64,000 bases of DNA from Mycosarcoma maydis (taxonomy: Eukaryota > Basidiomycota > Ustilaginomycetes > Ustilaginales): positions 1,116,001 through 1,180,000 of the forward strand of contig NC_026480.1 of NCBI RefSeq assembly GCF_000328475.2, written 5' to 3'. Below the pieces are notes generated by a model, which was given only the letters and a program-made list of their open reading frames with translations, was not told the DNA's origin and did no database searches. Every line of letters begins with the position of its first letter. The first letter of the stretch is position 1. Positions 30,679-39,858 of this stretch are shown one piece after another. A program made the translations under genes and the position numbers.

Positions 30679-32109
30679 TTACTGATCTTTCACCCAGTGC
30701 ACCAACCGCTCGCGCTGCGACTGTAGCCATTCGTCCGCATGCAATCCTCTCTGAACGAACCATGCATCCTCGACTCCCCTCTTGACGTTTTGCAACGCGG
30801 AACTGTCTGTGTCTGCTTTGAGACTCTGCACTGCGCGATCATGGTCCCAGTCCGGGTCCGCATCTTGGAGTTTGACCCATCTCGGAGCGAGACACCATGC
30901 TGTACCGATGGTATCGTGTATACATGCATCTTGGGTGCGGACGAGCCAGGTGAGTGTCGACCAAGCGGATAGGAGAAGCAGAGCGCCAATGAAGACGAGG
31001 GTGTTGGTCAAGATTCCTGCCGCTGCGGTACCTGTAAAGAGGATAACCAGCATCACTAGGCTAAGGAGAGACGCTCTCGAGTTGAATACGGTCGGCAACG
31101 TTTTGGTGACGTAGGCGATAGGAGCCCAAACCACATGATACTCGCGTATGTCGTCCAGTCCGATCACTTGTACATCTATCTCGACCGCCAATTCCTCGTT
31201 CTGCCTGGATGTTGCGTTTCCGTTTGCTTGCACTTCGACACTGTGCACTAGCTCCTGCACGCGCGTTTTGAGCAGCGCGAGATCCCAGCCCCACACGCAC
31301 TCGTTGCAGACCAGATGCTTGGAAAAGTGTCGATCGTCCGCAAACCTTTCGATCGCCTCTTGCAGACCAGACGATATCAAGCGCGACGTCTTGCGCTCGC
31401 GTGTTCTCGCGAAGACGGATGACAGGTCCAAGTCGCCTACGGAGGCAGACGCGTCGAATACCCTATCCACTTCCTCTTCCGGATTCAATTCTGTTGAGGA
31501 TTGGCTCGAGCGGTGCCGAGGCAGGAATTCGTCATTCAATGGTGTCCAGGGTGGTAATCTTGTTGTCCGCAGACGTTTGTGATATCTCTCGATCTCTTCT
31601 GGGCTTGCGTACAGGGGTTTACGCTGCGAAGCATTCCACACTTGCAACGCCGCACTGTCGCATGTTCGCAATTCACACTGATCACCACATATCGATGCGG
31701 ACCTCCCTATAAATTTGCGCCCGACTTCCCGTAGTCGTCCAGCCCACGACATTTTGCTTGCACCAGAAAGCCCGCGAAAGCACGGCACATCGTCTGCGAG
31801 CGCAAAGGGCAACGAATCCTGCAACCCCATCGCCGGTAGTGGCAGGTCGACATACTTGGCACTGCCACAAGTGATTCGCAGGTAGAGCTGCTTCGAGGGT
31901 GCATCATGCCGGCGCGTATCCAAGAGGAACGTCTTGAGCAGATCACTAGCATCGTTAGCTTGCGAGCGGTACGGCGAGAATGCGAACGTCCGTTGAGCTA
32001 CGCGGCGTTGCGCCGAGTCAAAACATTCGACGTCATCGTGGAAGTCGAGAGGTTGATAGCCTGACGAGGAAGGCGGGTAGCACATCCCGTTTTCAGGGAT
32101 GGGTGGCAT
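30679..32109 (-). CDS. Hypothetical membrane protein with two C-terminal TM segments
   Basis: I recognise no family. The 476-residue protein is mostly hydrophilic, with two adjacent TM helices near residues 345-390 (SLLSLVMLVILFTGTAAAG, then a second after a short ILTN turn). After these comes a ~90-residue soluble tail containing several Trp residues (WCLAPRWVK, WDHDRAV, DAWFVQRG, WVKDQ). A CNECVWGWD segment and scattered Cys suggest no clear zinc motif. The hairpin of two TMs with both long flanks on one side suggests a reticulon-like or ER/vacuole membrane location, but that is speculation. Start is the ATG at 32109. It is transcribed away from DPM2, with 297 bp between the starts. Confidence 0.6.
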   Translation of the reverse strand: MPPIPENGMCYPPSSSGYQPLDFHDDVECFDSAQRRVAQRTFAFSPYRSQANDASDLLKTFLLDTRRHDAPSKQLYLRITCGSAKYVDLPLPAMGLQDSLPFALADDVPCFRGLSGASKMSWAGRLREVGRKFIGRSASICGDQCELRTCDSAALQVWNASQRKPLYASPEEIERYHKRLRTTRLPPWTPLNDEFLPRHRSSQSSTELNPEEEVDRVFDASASVGDLDLSSVFARTRERKTSRLISSGLQEAIERFADDRHFSKHLVCNECVWGWDLALLKTRVQELVHSVEVQANGNATSRQNEELAVEIDVQVIGLDDIREYHVVWAPIAYVTKTLPTVFNSRASLLSLVMLVILFTGTAAAGILTNTLVFIGALLLLSAWSTLTWLVRTQDACIHDTIGTAWCLAPRWVKLQDADPDWDHDRAVQSLKADTDSSALQNVKRGVEDAWFVQRGLHADEWLQSQRERLVHWVKDQ

Positions 32110-32406
32110 ACTCGCTGGCTTCCAATCACGTCTGCAGATCGCTCACTTTACGAGTTGTTGGATCGGGATGTGCAAGATTGGTGCGAGCCGAGAACGAACA
32201 GGATTCACAGAATGCTTCAGGCTGGTGGAGGTGTGGCTCGATCCGAATCCGAGTTCCGAACCCTCGCTCTTTGCAGGGTCCAACTGACTAAACCATTGCC
32301 TACCTCGATCACGATCCACGTCATTTTCTGTCTTCGTTCGCTGGTGTCCGCTTGCGTCCCTCCGCCAGCATGGCTAGCATATGCTCGTAGCACCCAATCA
32401 AGCGGC

Positions 32407-32862
32407 ATGTCGCGATCCGACGATCAAGTTCGGCTTCAGGTACGCAACTACCAATGCTTTCTTTCCACGCTTCTCGCTCGTACTCACCTTCTCATCCACT
32501 CGTGTTCGACAGACCACACCAAATCGAACCATAGGAAGTCTCATCCTGCTCTCTACCCTGACCCTGTTCGGCCTCTATACCCTGTGGACAATCGTACTCG
32601 TAAGCCTTGCCCCTCCTTCTGTCTCCTGCAATTCCGTATTCATTACCACTCACCTTCCACGTACGTCCGATTGCGTTTACAGCCATTCTTACCAGACGAC
32701 TCGCCCGTTCATACCTGGATCCCAGACCGAAGATGGGCAATCACCCTTCCCTCACTGGTGCTCGTCGTCGGTTTAACCACTGTAGGCGTATATGCGGGCT
32801 TGCTGTTGCGCGAGGACGCGCTCCACCAACTGGCCCAAGAGAAGCCAGTTTTGCAGAAATGA
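32407..32862 (+). CDS. DPM2: Dolichol-phosphate mannose synthase regulatory subunit DPM2, three exons
   Basis: This 99-residue ER membrane protein stabilises the DPM synthase that makes Dol-P-Man for N-glycans, GPI anchors and O-mannosylation. Exons are 32407-32439, 32513-32599 and 32683-32862. Both introns (73 and 83 bp) are GT-AG and in phase 0. The joined product starts MSRSDDQVRLQ, then a TM helix (IGSLILLSTLTLFGLYTLWT), then PFLPDDSPVH, a stretch close to the PF-D--H-VH pattern of known DPM2, then a second TM helix (ITLPSLVLVVGLTTVGVYAG) and a short tail. Known DPM2 proteins are ~80-90 aa with the same two-TM plan. The longer single frame that overlaps exon 3 (from 32155) is an artefact. 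A basic-pathway member of this size is credible. Confidence 0.85.
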   Translation: MSRSDDQVRLQVRNYQCFLSTLLARTHLLIHSCSTDHTKSNHRKSHPALYPDPVRPLYPVDNRTRKPCPSFCLLQFRIHYHSPSTYVRLRLQPFLPDDSPVHTWIPDRRWAITLPSLVLVVGLTTVGVYAGLLLREDALHQLAQEKPVLQK

Positions 32863-33177
32863 TGTTGATTGTCTCGAAAAGCGACCATCTTCGTCTCTTC
32901 CACCGTCTCTTCCACTTAGCACAAACAAGACCACCGCCACACAGGCAAATTACGAGAAGAAGAGCCAATAACAAATCAACGTTGAATACCCAAGCATCCG
33001 AATACGAGAAAGTGTCATGATGAAGTAGAAGTACAAGCAAATGCAACATTGCAAAGGCAGATGCGAACCCTCCAAGCTTTGCGCGAAGTGAGGATCCAAG
33101 GAAGGAGCAAAATCGAGCCTCCGTCCAGAAGTTTGTGGTGCGGCTGAGCTCAGTACGCTGCGGAGAGCCAGCCCATT
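32863..33177. other. Convergent spacer between DPM2 and the nucleoside transporter
   Basis: 315 bp holding the two 3' ends. Nothing gene-like is visible. Confidence 0.6.
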
Positions 33178-34983
33178 CTACTTGGTGCCGAGAACACCGG
33201 CAATGCAAGCCGACGAGCAGGTGACAAGGATACCGGTAAGCAGTGAAAGCGGAGCCAGACGGGCAATCGCACCACCACGGCTCGGGGCGAGACCAGAGAG
33301 CACACCAATGTTGATACCGAGCGAACCAATGTTACCGAAACCGGCAAGCATAAAGTTGCAGATGAGAACCGAGCGGTCCGAGAGAGGGTTGGCGCTGGTC
33401 TTGATCTTGGCGAGATCCGAGTAAGCAACGAACTCGTTGGCGACAATCTTAGTGGCCAGCAGCTGAGCGACGCGCAGCAGCTCGTGTTTGGGGGCGCCCA
33501 TGCACCACGCGAAGGGATAGAGAATGTAACCGAGGATCAAGGTGAGGGTAAGTTTGTTAATCGTCCAGAAATTGCCAATGTAGGTCAAGACACCGTTGAC
33601 AGCGTAGAGAAGCGAAACAATGCAGAGCACGTTGCAGAAGATGAGAGCAGCGACGCGAACACCGAGCCAAGCACCGTTGGAGAAAGCGTGGAGGGCATCG
33701 ACAGCATCCGACTTTTCGTTGATCTGGATGTTAATCGAGCCGGCAGTGACAGGGGTCTCAGTCTCAGGCACGACCATCTTGGCAGCAGCGATGGAAGCGG
33801 GGATCGACATGACGGCGGCGGTGATCAGGTGGGTTGGCTCAACACCCATCTGAACGTAGGCGAGGAAGACGGAACCAGCAATGGTAGCGAAACCCGAGGT
33901 GAGCACCTGGAAGAGCTCGGCGTTGGTCATGAGATCGAGGAAGCTCTGCACCAGCACAGCGTTCTCGCCCTGACCGATGAAAGGCGAAGCGGCAGCGACG
34001 ACAGCCTCGGCACCGGAGATGGCCATAAGCTTGAAGAAGAACCAGGCAAACTTGCGGATGGCCCACGACATGACACCAAGGTACGAGAGGAGCACAACGA
34101 GGGCAACGAAGAAGATGATCGACGAGAGCGTGTCGATGAAAAAGTAGTGTTGGCCAGCAAGGCTGCCCCAGAAGAAGGCGGCGCCGCCGATCTGACCCTG
34201 AGCGAGCAAGTCGGCAGCAGCGAAAGCGAGCCACTGGGCTACGCTATAGAAAGCACCCGTCTTGAATACCAGGAGACCAATGATCATTTGCAAACCAAGT
34301 CCGGTCATAACGGGCTGGAGTTTGATGCTAGCGCGGCGCGTTGAGATGGCGTAAAAGAAGCTGTTGATGAGGAAAAGGCCAAAGAGCGAACGGGCGCGGT
34401 CGCCATATCGCGACTCGGGAACCTCCTTGATCCCGAATGCACTACCAAAGTAGAGGGCGAGAAGAGCGAGCCATCCTAGAGCAAGCTGGCCGTAGTGGGG
34501 GACCATGCTCCAAGGCTTGGAAATGCAAGTGGTCCAAACAGTCTCGATAGCTTGTGCAAACGGAGCCTTGGGAAGGTAGCGATCGTTATGGAAGAGAATA
34601 AGCAGAATGAAGAACCAGGACCAAATTGTGGTGATGACCCATCGGTGGCGAGTCTCCTCACGGATAATACCAGGCAACCACCATCCAAGAATCAAGCAGA
34701 TGAGGAAGACATCCAGGAGAATGCGGGTAGCCTTGTGAGTGCGGATCGAGTGCCAAAGCTTGCTGACGCGGCCAGGCTCACCTTGAGGGTGAGGCTCAAT
34801 TGCTTCAATGGGAGGGCGGCCGCTGCTCTCGATATCACGGTCAGATGACGAGTAGGCGACCTTATCGTCGGCGACATCGTGGTGGGAGCCGGTGCTGGCA
34901 GCGGTAGGGTCCTCGATAGAGGCATCCTTGGCGAGCTGTTGATGAGACGTGTCCACAGCAGCGGACTGAGGAGCGGACGACAT
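33178..34983 (-). CDS. Concentrative nucleoside transporter (CNT/NupC family)
   Basis: This 601-residue plasma membrane protein should import nucleosides by ion symport. It has about a dozen TM segments after a ~75-residue acidic cytosolic N terminus. The family core is visible at ~322-360: SGAEAVVAAASPFIGQGENA, then VLVQSFLDLMTNAELFQVLTSGFATIAGSVF, where GQ-E and the N-EL / T-GFA pair shape the nucleoside and ion sites. Later TMs contain NEFVAYSDLA and FMLAGFGNIGSLGIN, both typical of CNT C-terminal halves. The longest frame starts at a TTG (34995); the first ATG is 34983 (MSSAPQSAAV). Substrate preference (purine or pyrimidine) cannot be assigned. Long upstream DNA follows, described separately. 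Confidence 0.9.
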   Translation of the reverse strand: MSSAPQSAAVDTSHQQLAKDASIEDPTAASTGSHHDVADDKVAYSSSDRDIESSGRPPIEAIEPHPQGEPGRVSKLWHSIRTHKATRILLDVFLICLILGWWLPGIIREETRHRWVITTIWSWFFILLILFHNDRYLPKAPFAQAIETVWTTCISKPWSMVPHYGQLALGWLALLALYFGSAFGIKEVPESRYGDRARSLFGLFLINSFFYAISTRRASIKLQPVMTGLGLQMIIGLLVFKTGAFYSVAQWLAFAAADLLAQGQIGGAAFFWGSLAGQHYFFIDTLSSIIFFVALVVLLSYLGVMSWAIRKFAWFFFKLMAISGAEAVVAAASPFIGQGENAVLVQSFLDLMTNAELFQVLTSGFATIAGSVFLAYVQMGVEPTHLITAAVMSIPASIAAAKMVVPETETPVTAGSINIQINEKSDAVDALHAFSNGAWLGVRVAALIFCNVLCIVSLLYAVNGVLTYIGNFWTINKLTLTLILGYILYPFAWCMGAPKHELLRVAQLLATKIVANEFVAYSDLAKIKTSANPLSDRSVLICNFMLAGFGNIGSLGINIGVLSGLAPSRGGAIARLAPLSLLTGILVTCSSACIAGVLGTK

Positions 34984-37900
34984 GATGTTGAGCAAGAACC
35001 AAACGCTCCGTTCGAGGTGAGCGAGACAGGAGGAAGAAAGGGGTATCTAGTGGCAATCCTCGGAGGCCAACTGCAGTGCTGAAAGCTCAAGACACGTGAG
35101 AAGCGCTGGAAGAGGAAAGAGGAGGACGCGGAGGGGGGGCAGGAGGGAATGAAGGTTGGGAGGCGAGCATTCAGGAGGGCAAGCAACCGGATGATATAGG
35201 AAACAAGACGCTGGCCCTGGATTCTGAAGCGACAATTGGCTAGATAGGAAGGGCGAGATGGAGAGTGCTGCCACCGTATGGTTTGGCGCAAACCAAAGTG
35301 CCTATCAACAAAACCAAGGAAAAAATAAAATTAAAAATAAAAATAGTAATAACTAAGCGACAGGTGAAAAAACAGTCAAAGACAGCTGGCTGTGTGCTAG
35401 AAATTCTGTTAAAGATCAATTTACCGCAGATAGAGTCAAGTAGCACAAACATGGTCCTACAACAAACTGTGAGACCCCACGAGAGGCTGCAAAAGACGAC
35501 CGCTGCTCCGTTCAAGAGCTCTCCCTGTCGCTGACGCGCTAGGGTGTAACTCGGCTCGGCATGTGCAACGTATCAAGCCGAACATGTCAGGAACGGTTTG
35601 GACACAGATCGAGCCAGCTAAAATGACAGGTGGCAACGAGGGTATCCAAGGGACAGCGAGCTGGGGTTTTCAGGGACATTTCACGAAGGGCCGCACATCC
35701 AGAATTCTCTTATCACGCCTGTCTTTGAGCAAGACAGACACAAACATAATCAAGTGCAGGTTCAAAGGAGTTCGAAGTGGTGGAGGTATCCAATTGGAAA
35801 TCAGGAACAAGAAAGGCAGAGGCAGAGGCAGCAGCAAGGCAGCCAATGAGACGTTGAAAAGCAATTGGACCACAGCGCGACAGACAGAGGTAAGAGCGGG
35901 GCAAGAGCCGGTCGCGACACAGAAAGTCAGGTCCGAACCGGTGGGAAGGCAAGTGCACTCACGAGAAGCCAGGAAAGTATCGCCTCGAGACCCCTCCGTA
36001 TCTCTATGGGCAACAACCGAGCATATATGCCGCTAGAGTGAATGGGGGCGTGAGAAAGAGAGCATATCATTTGCCATCCAGTCGGGTCTGGTACGAAACA
36101 GCTTGAGTGAGAGGAGGGTATGTAGCAACATCGAGGAACACCTGGCCGAGTTGTCACCAGACACTGTGGGCGTGGTTATCAGACCGGCACTTGGGCAGAG
36201 AATCGCCACCGACAGGTTCAGAGGCTGGGAAGCTTGGAAACTGCGTCGCACGGAAACAGGAAAGCTTTGTACTAGGCTGGATGCGACGGAAGACGAAGCG
36301 AAATCTAATTTACAAGGAGCAACGTCTTCCGAAGCAGGTGTCGAATCAAGCGAGCCGACCAAACCTGGGCAATCCACCGCCGTAATCAAATTATCCTTGT
36401 TAATGATGTTATCAACAAACTTCTCACTCCTTTTCAGCGCTCTCACACTTTTACAGATGTCCAACTCCAGCTGACTCATGTCAGATCAGTCCAGGCTTTC
36501 TAGGCGTAACCAACGAAAAGTCTAACCGTGTGCAAGAAAGCACAATTCACGATTGCGTGGTTGCCCAGATACTGTGTCCCGCAATTGACCGACAAGTTAA
36601 ATTTGCTCGGTACTTGCGTAGAATATTCCAATCGCCGCAATTACAGTGTGGTGACTGTTTGCAAATCAAGGTCGAAGTTAGCTTGCGATACATATCGTTA
36701 AACCCCCCCCCCCCCCCCAAATATATAATAAAAGTCTGGTGGCTGTGAGTGGTGGAGCAACCGGGCAGAGCGCTTACTATTTTCAACATTTTTCAGGGAC
36801 TTTTTTCTTCGGCTGCCGAGATGATTGGAGGCCAAAAAATAATTCAACTCTCGGTCCTAACGGCGGATTGTGGGTCTTCCGAAAACGAATCCGTCGCAAG
36901 TGAGGGGTTTTTTTTTCTTTTTCTCTCCGGTATGACTGGCTCAGGCTTCCGCCGCTTTGGTAGAGGGAGCTTAACGACGACTGCACCTTATTCTGTGATT
37001 GTCACGCGATACACTCAAGGTTGGCAGGCAAACATCATTTCTTGAAGTGGAAACAGACATGTTCGCAAGAGAGATTGGGTTATGCTCGCCATCATATTCA
37101 CGATTGCAGTACAGCCCATATCGAGAAGGACAGGATTTGTGTGGTCACGCGGCCTAGACGAGCCTGTCACGGAACGCGTTCTTCGAGATGCATGCAAGCA
37201 TGCACCAATTGACCAAACTGTGTTCCTTAGAAAATTAAATCTTGCGGCCTGGACCGTTTGTGTGCGACGCCAGCGCCAATCATAGAAGCCTATTTGTCAA
37301 TCTTGTTTGGCCCGTCCGAAGCTCGACCTGCTTTGCCGCAACCTGAACTGGTCCAATCATGCCAGGCTCTGATCAAAACTAGAACACATTTTTCTCCTCA
37401 GATTTTGGAGGACCAACACCACCGCTTGAACCGACAATTCTAAAGTGCTCGAAGCCGTGTTGCATCTTTCGATGCTCGACGATAAGCAGAGCGGATCGAA
37501 CTCGAACTTGTTTTTGTTTTAAACTTAGCTGTAAAAGTGATTATCCAACTCCGTTCCCTTGAGCATGGCCAAAAATCAATTCTTGATTGAATTGCATGCC
37601 ATTTAAGTCGGACCCCGTCGTCGAGAAGCAACCTCTGTTCCTTCCGAGCTTCCACAGATCAATCTAACACTGTGTCCAAGCCAAACAAATTCGTCCAGAT
37701 CGTTCGGCTGCTCGGAAGGCAACAAGCACCATCATCCTCACACTCGGCAGAAATAGCATGTCGTGTGCTTGGCATCACACGACCGCTTGCTCTTCCCACA
37801 TGGCGCCCCACAGTTTGCTCGTTTCTGCTCGCCTGCTCTTGTTTCCTGCACCTTGATAAGCAATGAGATCCGGGTGTTGTTCGCTATCTTTGCCAACGTT

Positions 37901-38613
37901 GATTGCTGGCCCCCGCACGGCAGTGGCTTCGGCCAACTCCGAACCTCAACCTCCGGCAGGTCTGTATCGCTCTGCCTTTTTCATGCCTGCGTGCATCTGC
38001 ATCTTTTCGGCTCGGACCATCAATAGAGGCGTGTGTTCGTGACCCTGCAGCAACACCTGTGACTTAAACTGCAGGTGTCGGGTGTGCACTTGCCTATCGC
38101 ATCGCCCTTCCCGCACACACATCGCACGGAACTCAAATGCCGACGATAAGCAATCATTCACCCACCGCCCTCCTCGATGTCTCCCCCACCACCTTTCCAT
38201 CTTTGGAACGGCATGACCACTTCCATGACGCTGAACTGCGCCACCACATTCACGCACGCGACTTCAGCACAGCACGCGATAAGACCACGTAATCAAGCCA
38301 CACTTTCATAGCCAGGGCCGGTTGAATTGGTTATGTACATAGCAGAGTGAGCCCAAGGTCAAGAAACAGGTCAGGCAAACAGGTGTTGCTGCTGGTGCAA
38401 CCCAGCTTCGACAACAACAGCGACAATTGTGATACCAGATTCGCAGTCAGGGCAAGAGCAAGAGCCACATAAGTTTGCCATCTATTTTATCGAATCGCCG
38501 ATCTTATTTCTCGATCCGCCGAGTCGTCCTTGCAAAATCGGAGTGAAGATAAGCATACATTCACAGATATACATGGACTGCATTGAACATAGCTGTTATG
38601 TAGGTGGGACCAT
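34984..38613. other. Gene-poor 3.6-kb region between the CNT transporter and thiolase genes
   Basis: No frame here has a recognisable domain. Local structure: an A-rich stretch at ~35309-35350, a 16-bp poly-C tract at 36703-36718 followed by an A/T run, and T-rich runs near 36907-36920. The longest plus-strand frame (35563-36036, 157 residues) is Arg/Lys/Ser/Gly-rich and resembles nothing I know. It contains very few TCGTGA words compared with other spacers. Possible contents are a long CNT promoter/leader, a noncoding RNA or decayed insertion DNA; none can be shown by eye. Confidence 0.5.
36703..36718 (+). repeat. Homopolymer C tract (16 bp)
   Basis: A run of 16 C is followed by an A/T-rich AAATATATAATAA stretch. 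It lies in the gene-poor region. Length is prone to sequencing or replication error. Confidence 0.9.
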
Positions 38614-39858
38614 CTACTCGGCAATGACGAGCGATGCCTTACCGTAGCCAGTACCACAGCAGAGCGTAGCTACACCCACCTGTTGACCCGTCCTGCGCAG
38701 CTCGGCAAGCAAACTCGTCACCAATCGTCCTCCCGAGGCGCCCAACGGGTGACCCAACGCAATCGCGCCACCCTTCGGGTTCACCTTAGCAGCATCCAGC
38801 TTGAGCGTGTCCATCACCATCAACGACTGAGATGCAAACGCCTCGTTGAGCTCCCAGAGATCCACGTCGTCCGTCTTGAGCTGGAAGCGTTCGAGCAGTT
38901 TGGGCACAGCCTCGGCGGGCCCAATACCCATCACATCTGGCTTGACGCCCTTGGTAGCAGTGCCTACCCAACGGCCCAAGATCTCCATCCCCGCCGCTTC
39001 GGCTACATCTCGTCGAGCCATTGTGAGCGCAACGGCTCCGTCGCTCACTTGCGACGAGTTGCCGGCGGTGCTCCTACCATCAGCGCGCATAAAAGGCTTG
39101 AGCTTGCCAAGCGATTCCAACGTGGTACCTGGGCGGATGCCTTCATCCTGGCTGATCAGCTTCTTGCCCTCCTTGCCCGTCTCTGTGTCTATCCAGCGCA
39201 CCTCGATGGGTTCGATCTCGGATGCGAGGCGTCCATCCTGCTGGGCAGCATCGGCTTTGCGGTGCGACTCGGCAGCGAACTGGTCTTGTCGCTCACGGCT
39301 GATGTTCCATTGTTCCGCCACTCGTTCCGAAGTCTCGCCCATTGGCAAGATGCAGTCGCGCGCGTCGACGGACTCAGACTCCTTGAGCCACGGGCTCAGA
39401 TCGACCGGGATAGCTCGCGAGCCGTAATTGCGCGTCATCGACTCAACACCTGCCGCAATACCACACTGGATTTCTCCAGCTCGGATGGCGTTGGCGATGT
39501 CAGTGATGCTCTGCAGCGAACTAGCGCATTGTCGGTTGACTGTCTTGTAAGCCGAAGTGATGGGCATACCGGCGTGAAGTGCTGCCATACGTCCCGACTT
39601 GGCTCCACCGAGCTCCATCAAGACGGTGCCCGTGCAAATGTCTTCGATGATATTCTTGTCAACGCCGCGAGATTCGAGCCTTTCACGGGTGCGTTGCAGC
39701 ACGTGTGCGAGGAGCTCTTCGGGGTAAGCATCTTTGAAGCCCTTCTTCATACGTGCGATGGGCGTTCGCAGCGCGGTGGTAAACACGACATCGTCGGCTC
39801 GCTTTTGCAAAAGGCTCTGCAAGCCTTTTCGTGCAACAGGGCTACTTCGAAAAGCCAT
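38614..39858 (-). CDS. POT1: 3-ketoacyl-CoA thiolase (fatty acid beta-oxidation)
   Basis: This 414-residue enzyme cleaves 3-ketoacyl-CoA to acetyl-CoA in beta-oxidation. Catalytic features are Cys111 in VNRQCASSLQS, the GHPLGASGGRLV box with its His, and the late CCGTGYG Cys. The overall match to peroxisomal POT1/ACAA1 is close (VFTTALRTPIAR, CTGTVLMELGGAKSGRMA, GVESMTRNYGS, GETSERVAEQWNI). Targeting is less clear: the N terminus MAFRSSPVARKGLQ has no clean PTS2 nonapeptide, and the C terminus ends LVIAE, not a PTS1. The basic start would also suit a mitochondrial presequence. The open frame extends to a GTG at 39876; the first ATG is 39858. It is divergent from the secreted SLT-like gene. 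Confidence 0.9.
   Translation of the reverse strand: MAFRSSPVARKGLQSLLQKRADDVVFTTALRTPIARMKKGFKDAYPEELLAHVLQRTRERLESRGVDKNIIEDICTGTVLMELGGAKSGRMAALHAGMPITSAYKTVNRQCASSLQSITDIANAIRAGEIQCGIAAGVESMTRNYGSRAIPVDLSPWLKESESVDARDCILPMGETSERVAEQWNISRERQDQFAAESHRKADAAQQDGRLASEIEPIEVRWIDTETGKEGKKLISQDEGIRPGTTLESLGKLKPFMRADGRSTAGNSSQVSDGAVALTMARRDVAEAAGMEILGRWVGTATKGVKPDVMGIGPAEAVPKLLERFQLKTDDVDLWELNEAFASQSLMVMDTLKLDAAKVNPKGGAIALGHPLGASGGRLVTSLLAELRRTGQQVGVATLCCGTGYGKASLVIAE

Noticed and set aside
32155..32862. Single 235-residue ORF in place of DPM2
   Set aside because: It fuses a promoter and intron with exon 3 only. The spliced model gives the known two-TM DPM2 layout.
33484..34344. 286-residue plus-strand open frame in the CNT gene
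   Set aside because: It is antisense to the transmembrane transporter; the acidic, hydrophilic composition is the mirror of TM codons.
35563..36036. 157-residue plus-strand open frame in the gene-poor block
   Set aside because: It has a low-complexity Arg/Lys/Gly/Ser composition with no recognised motif. It remains possible but unsupported.
36703..36718. Poly-C tract as a functional element or assembly gap
   Set aside because: A single 16-bp homopolymer with no partner. Its length is unreliable and it needs no functional explanation.
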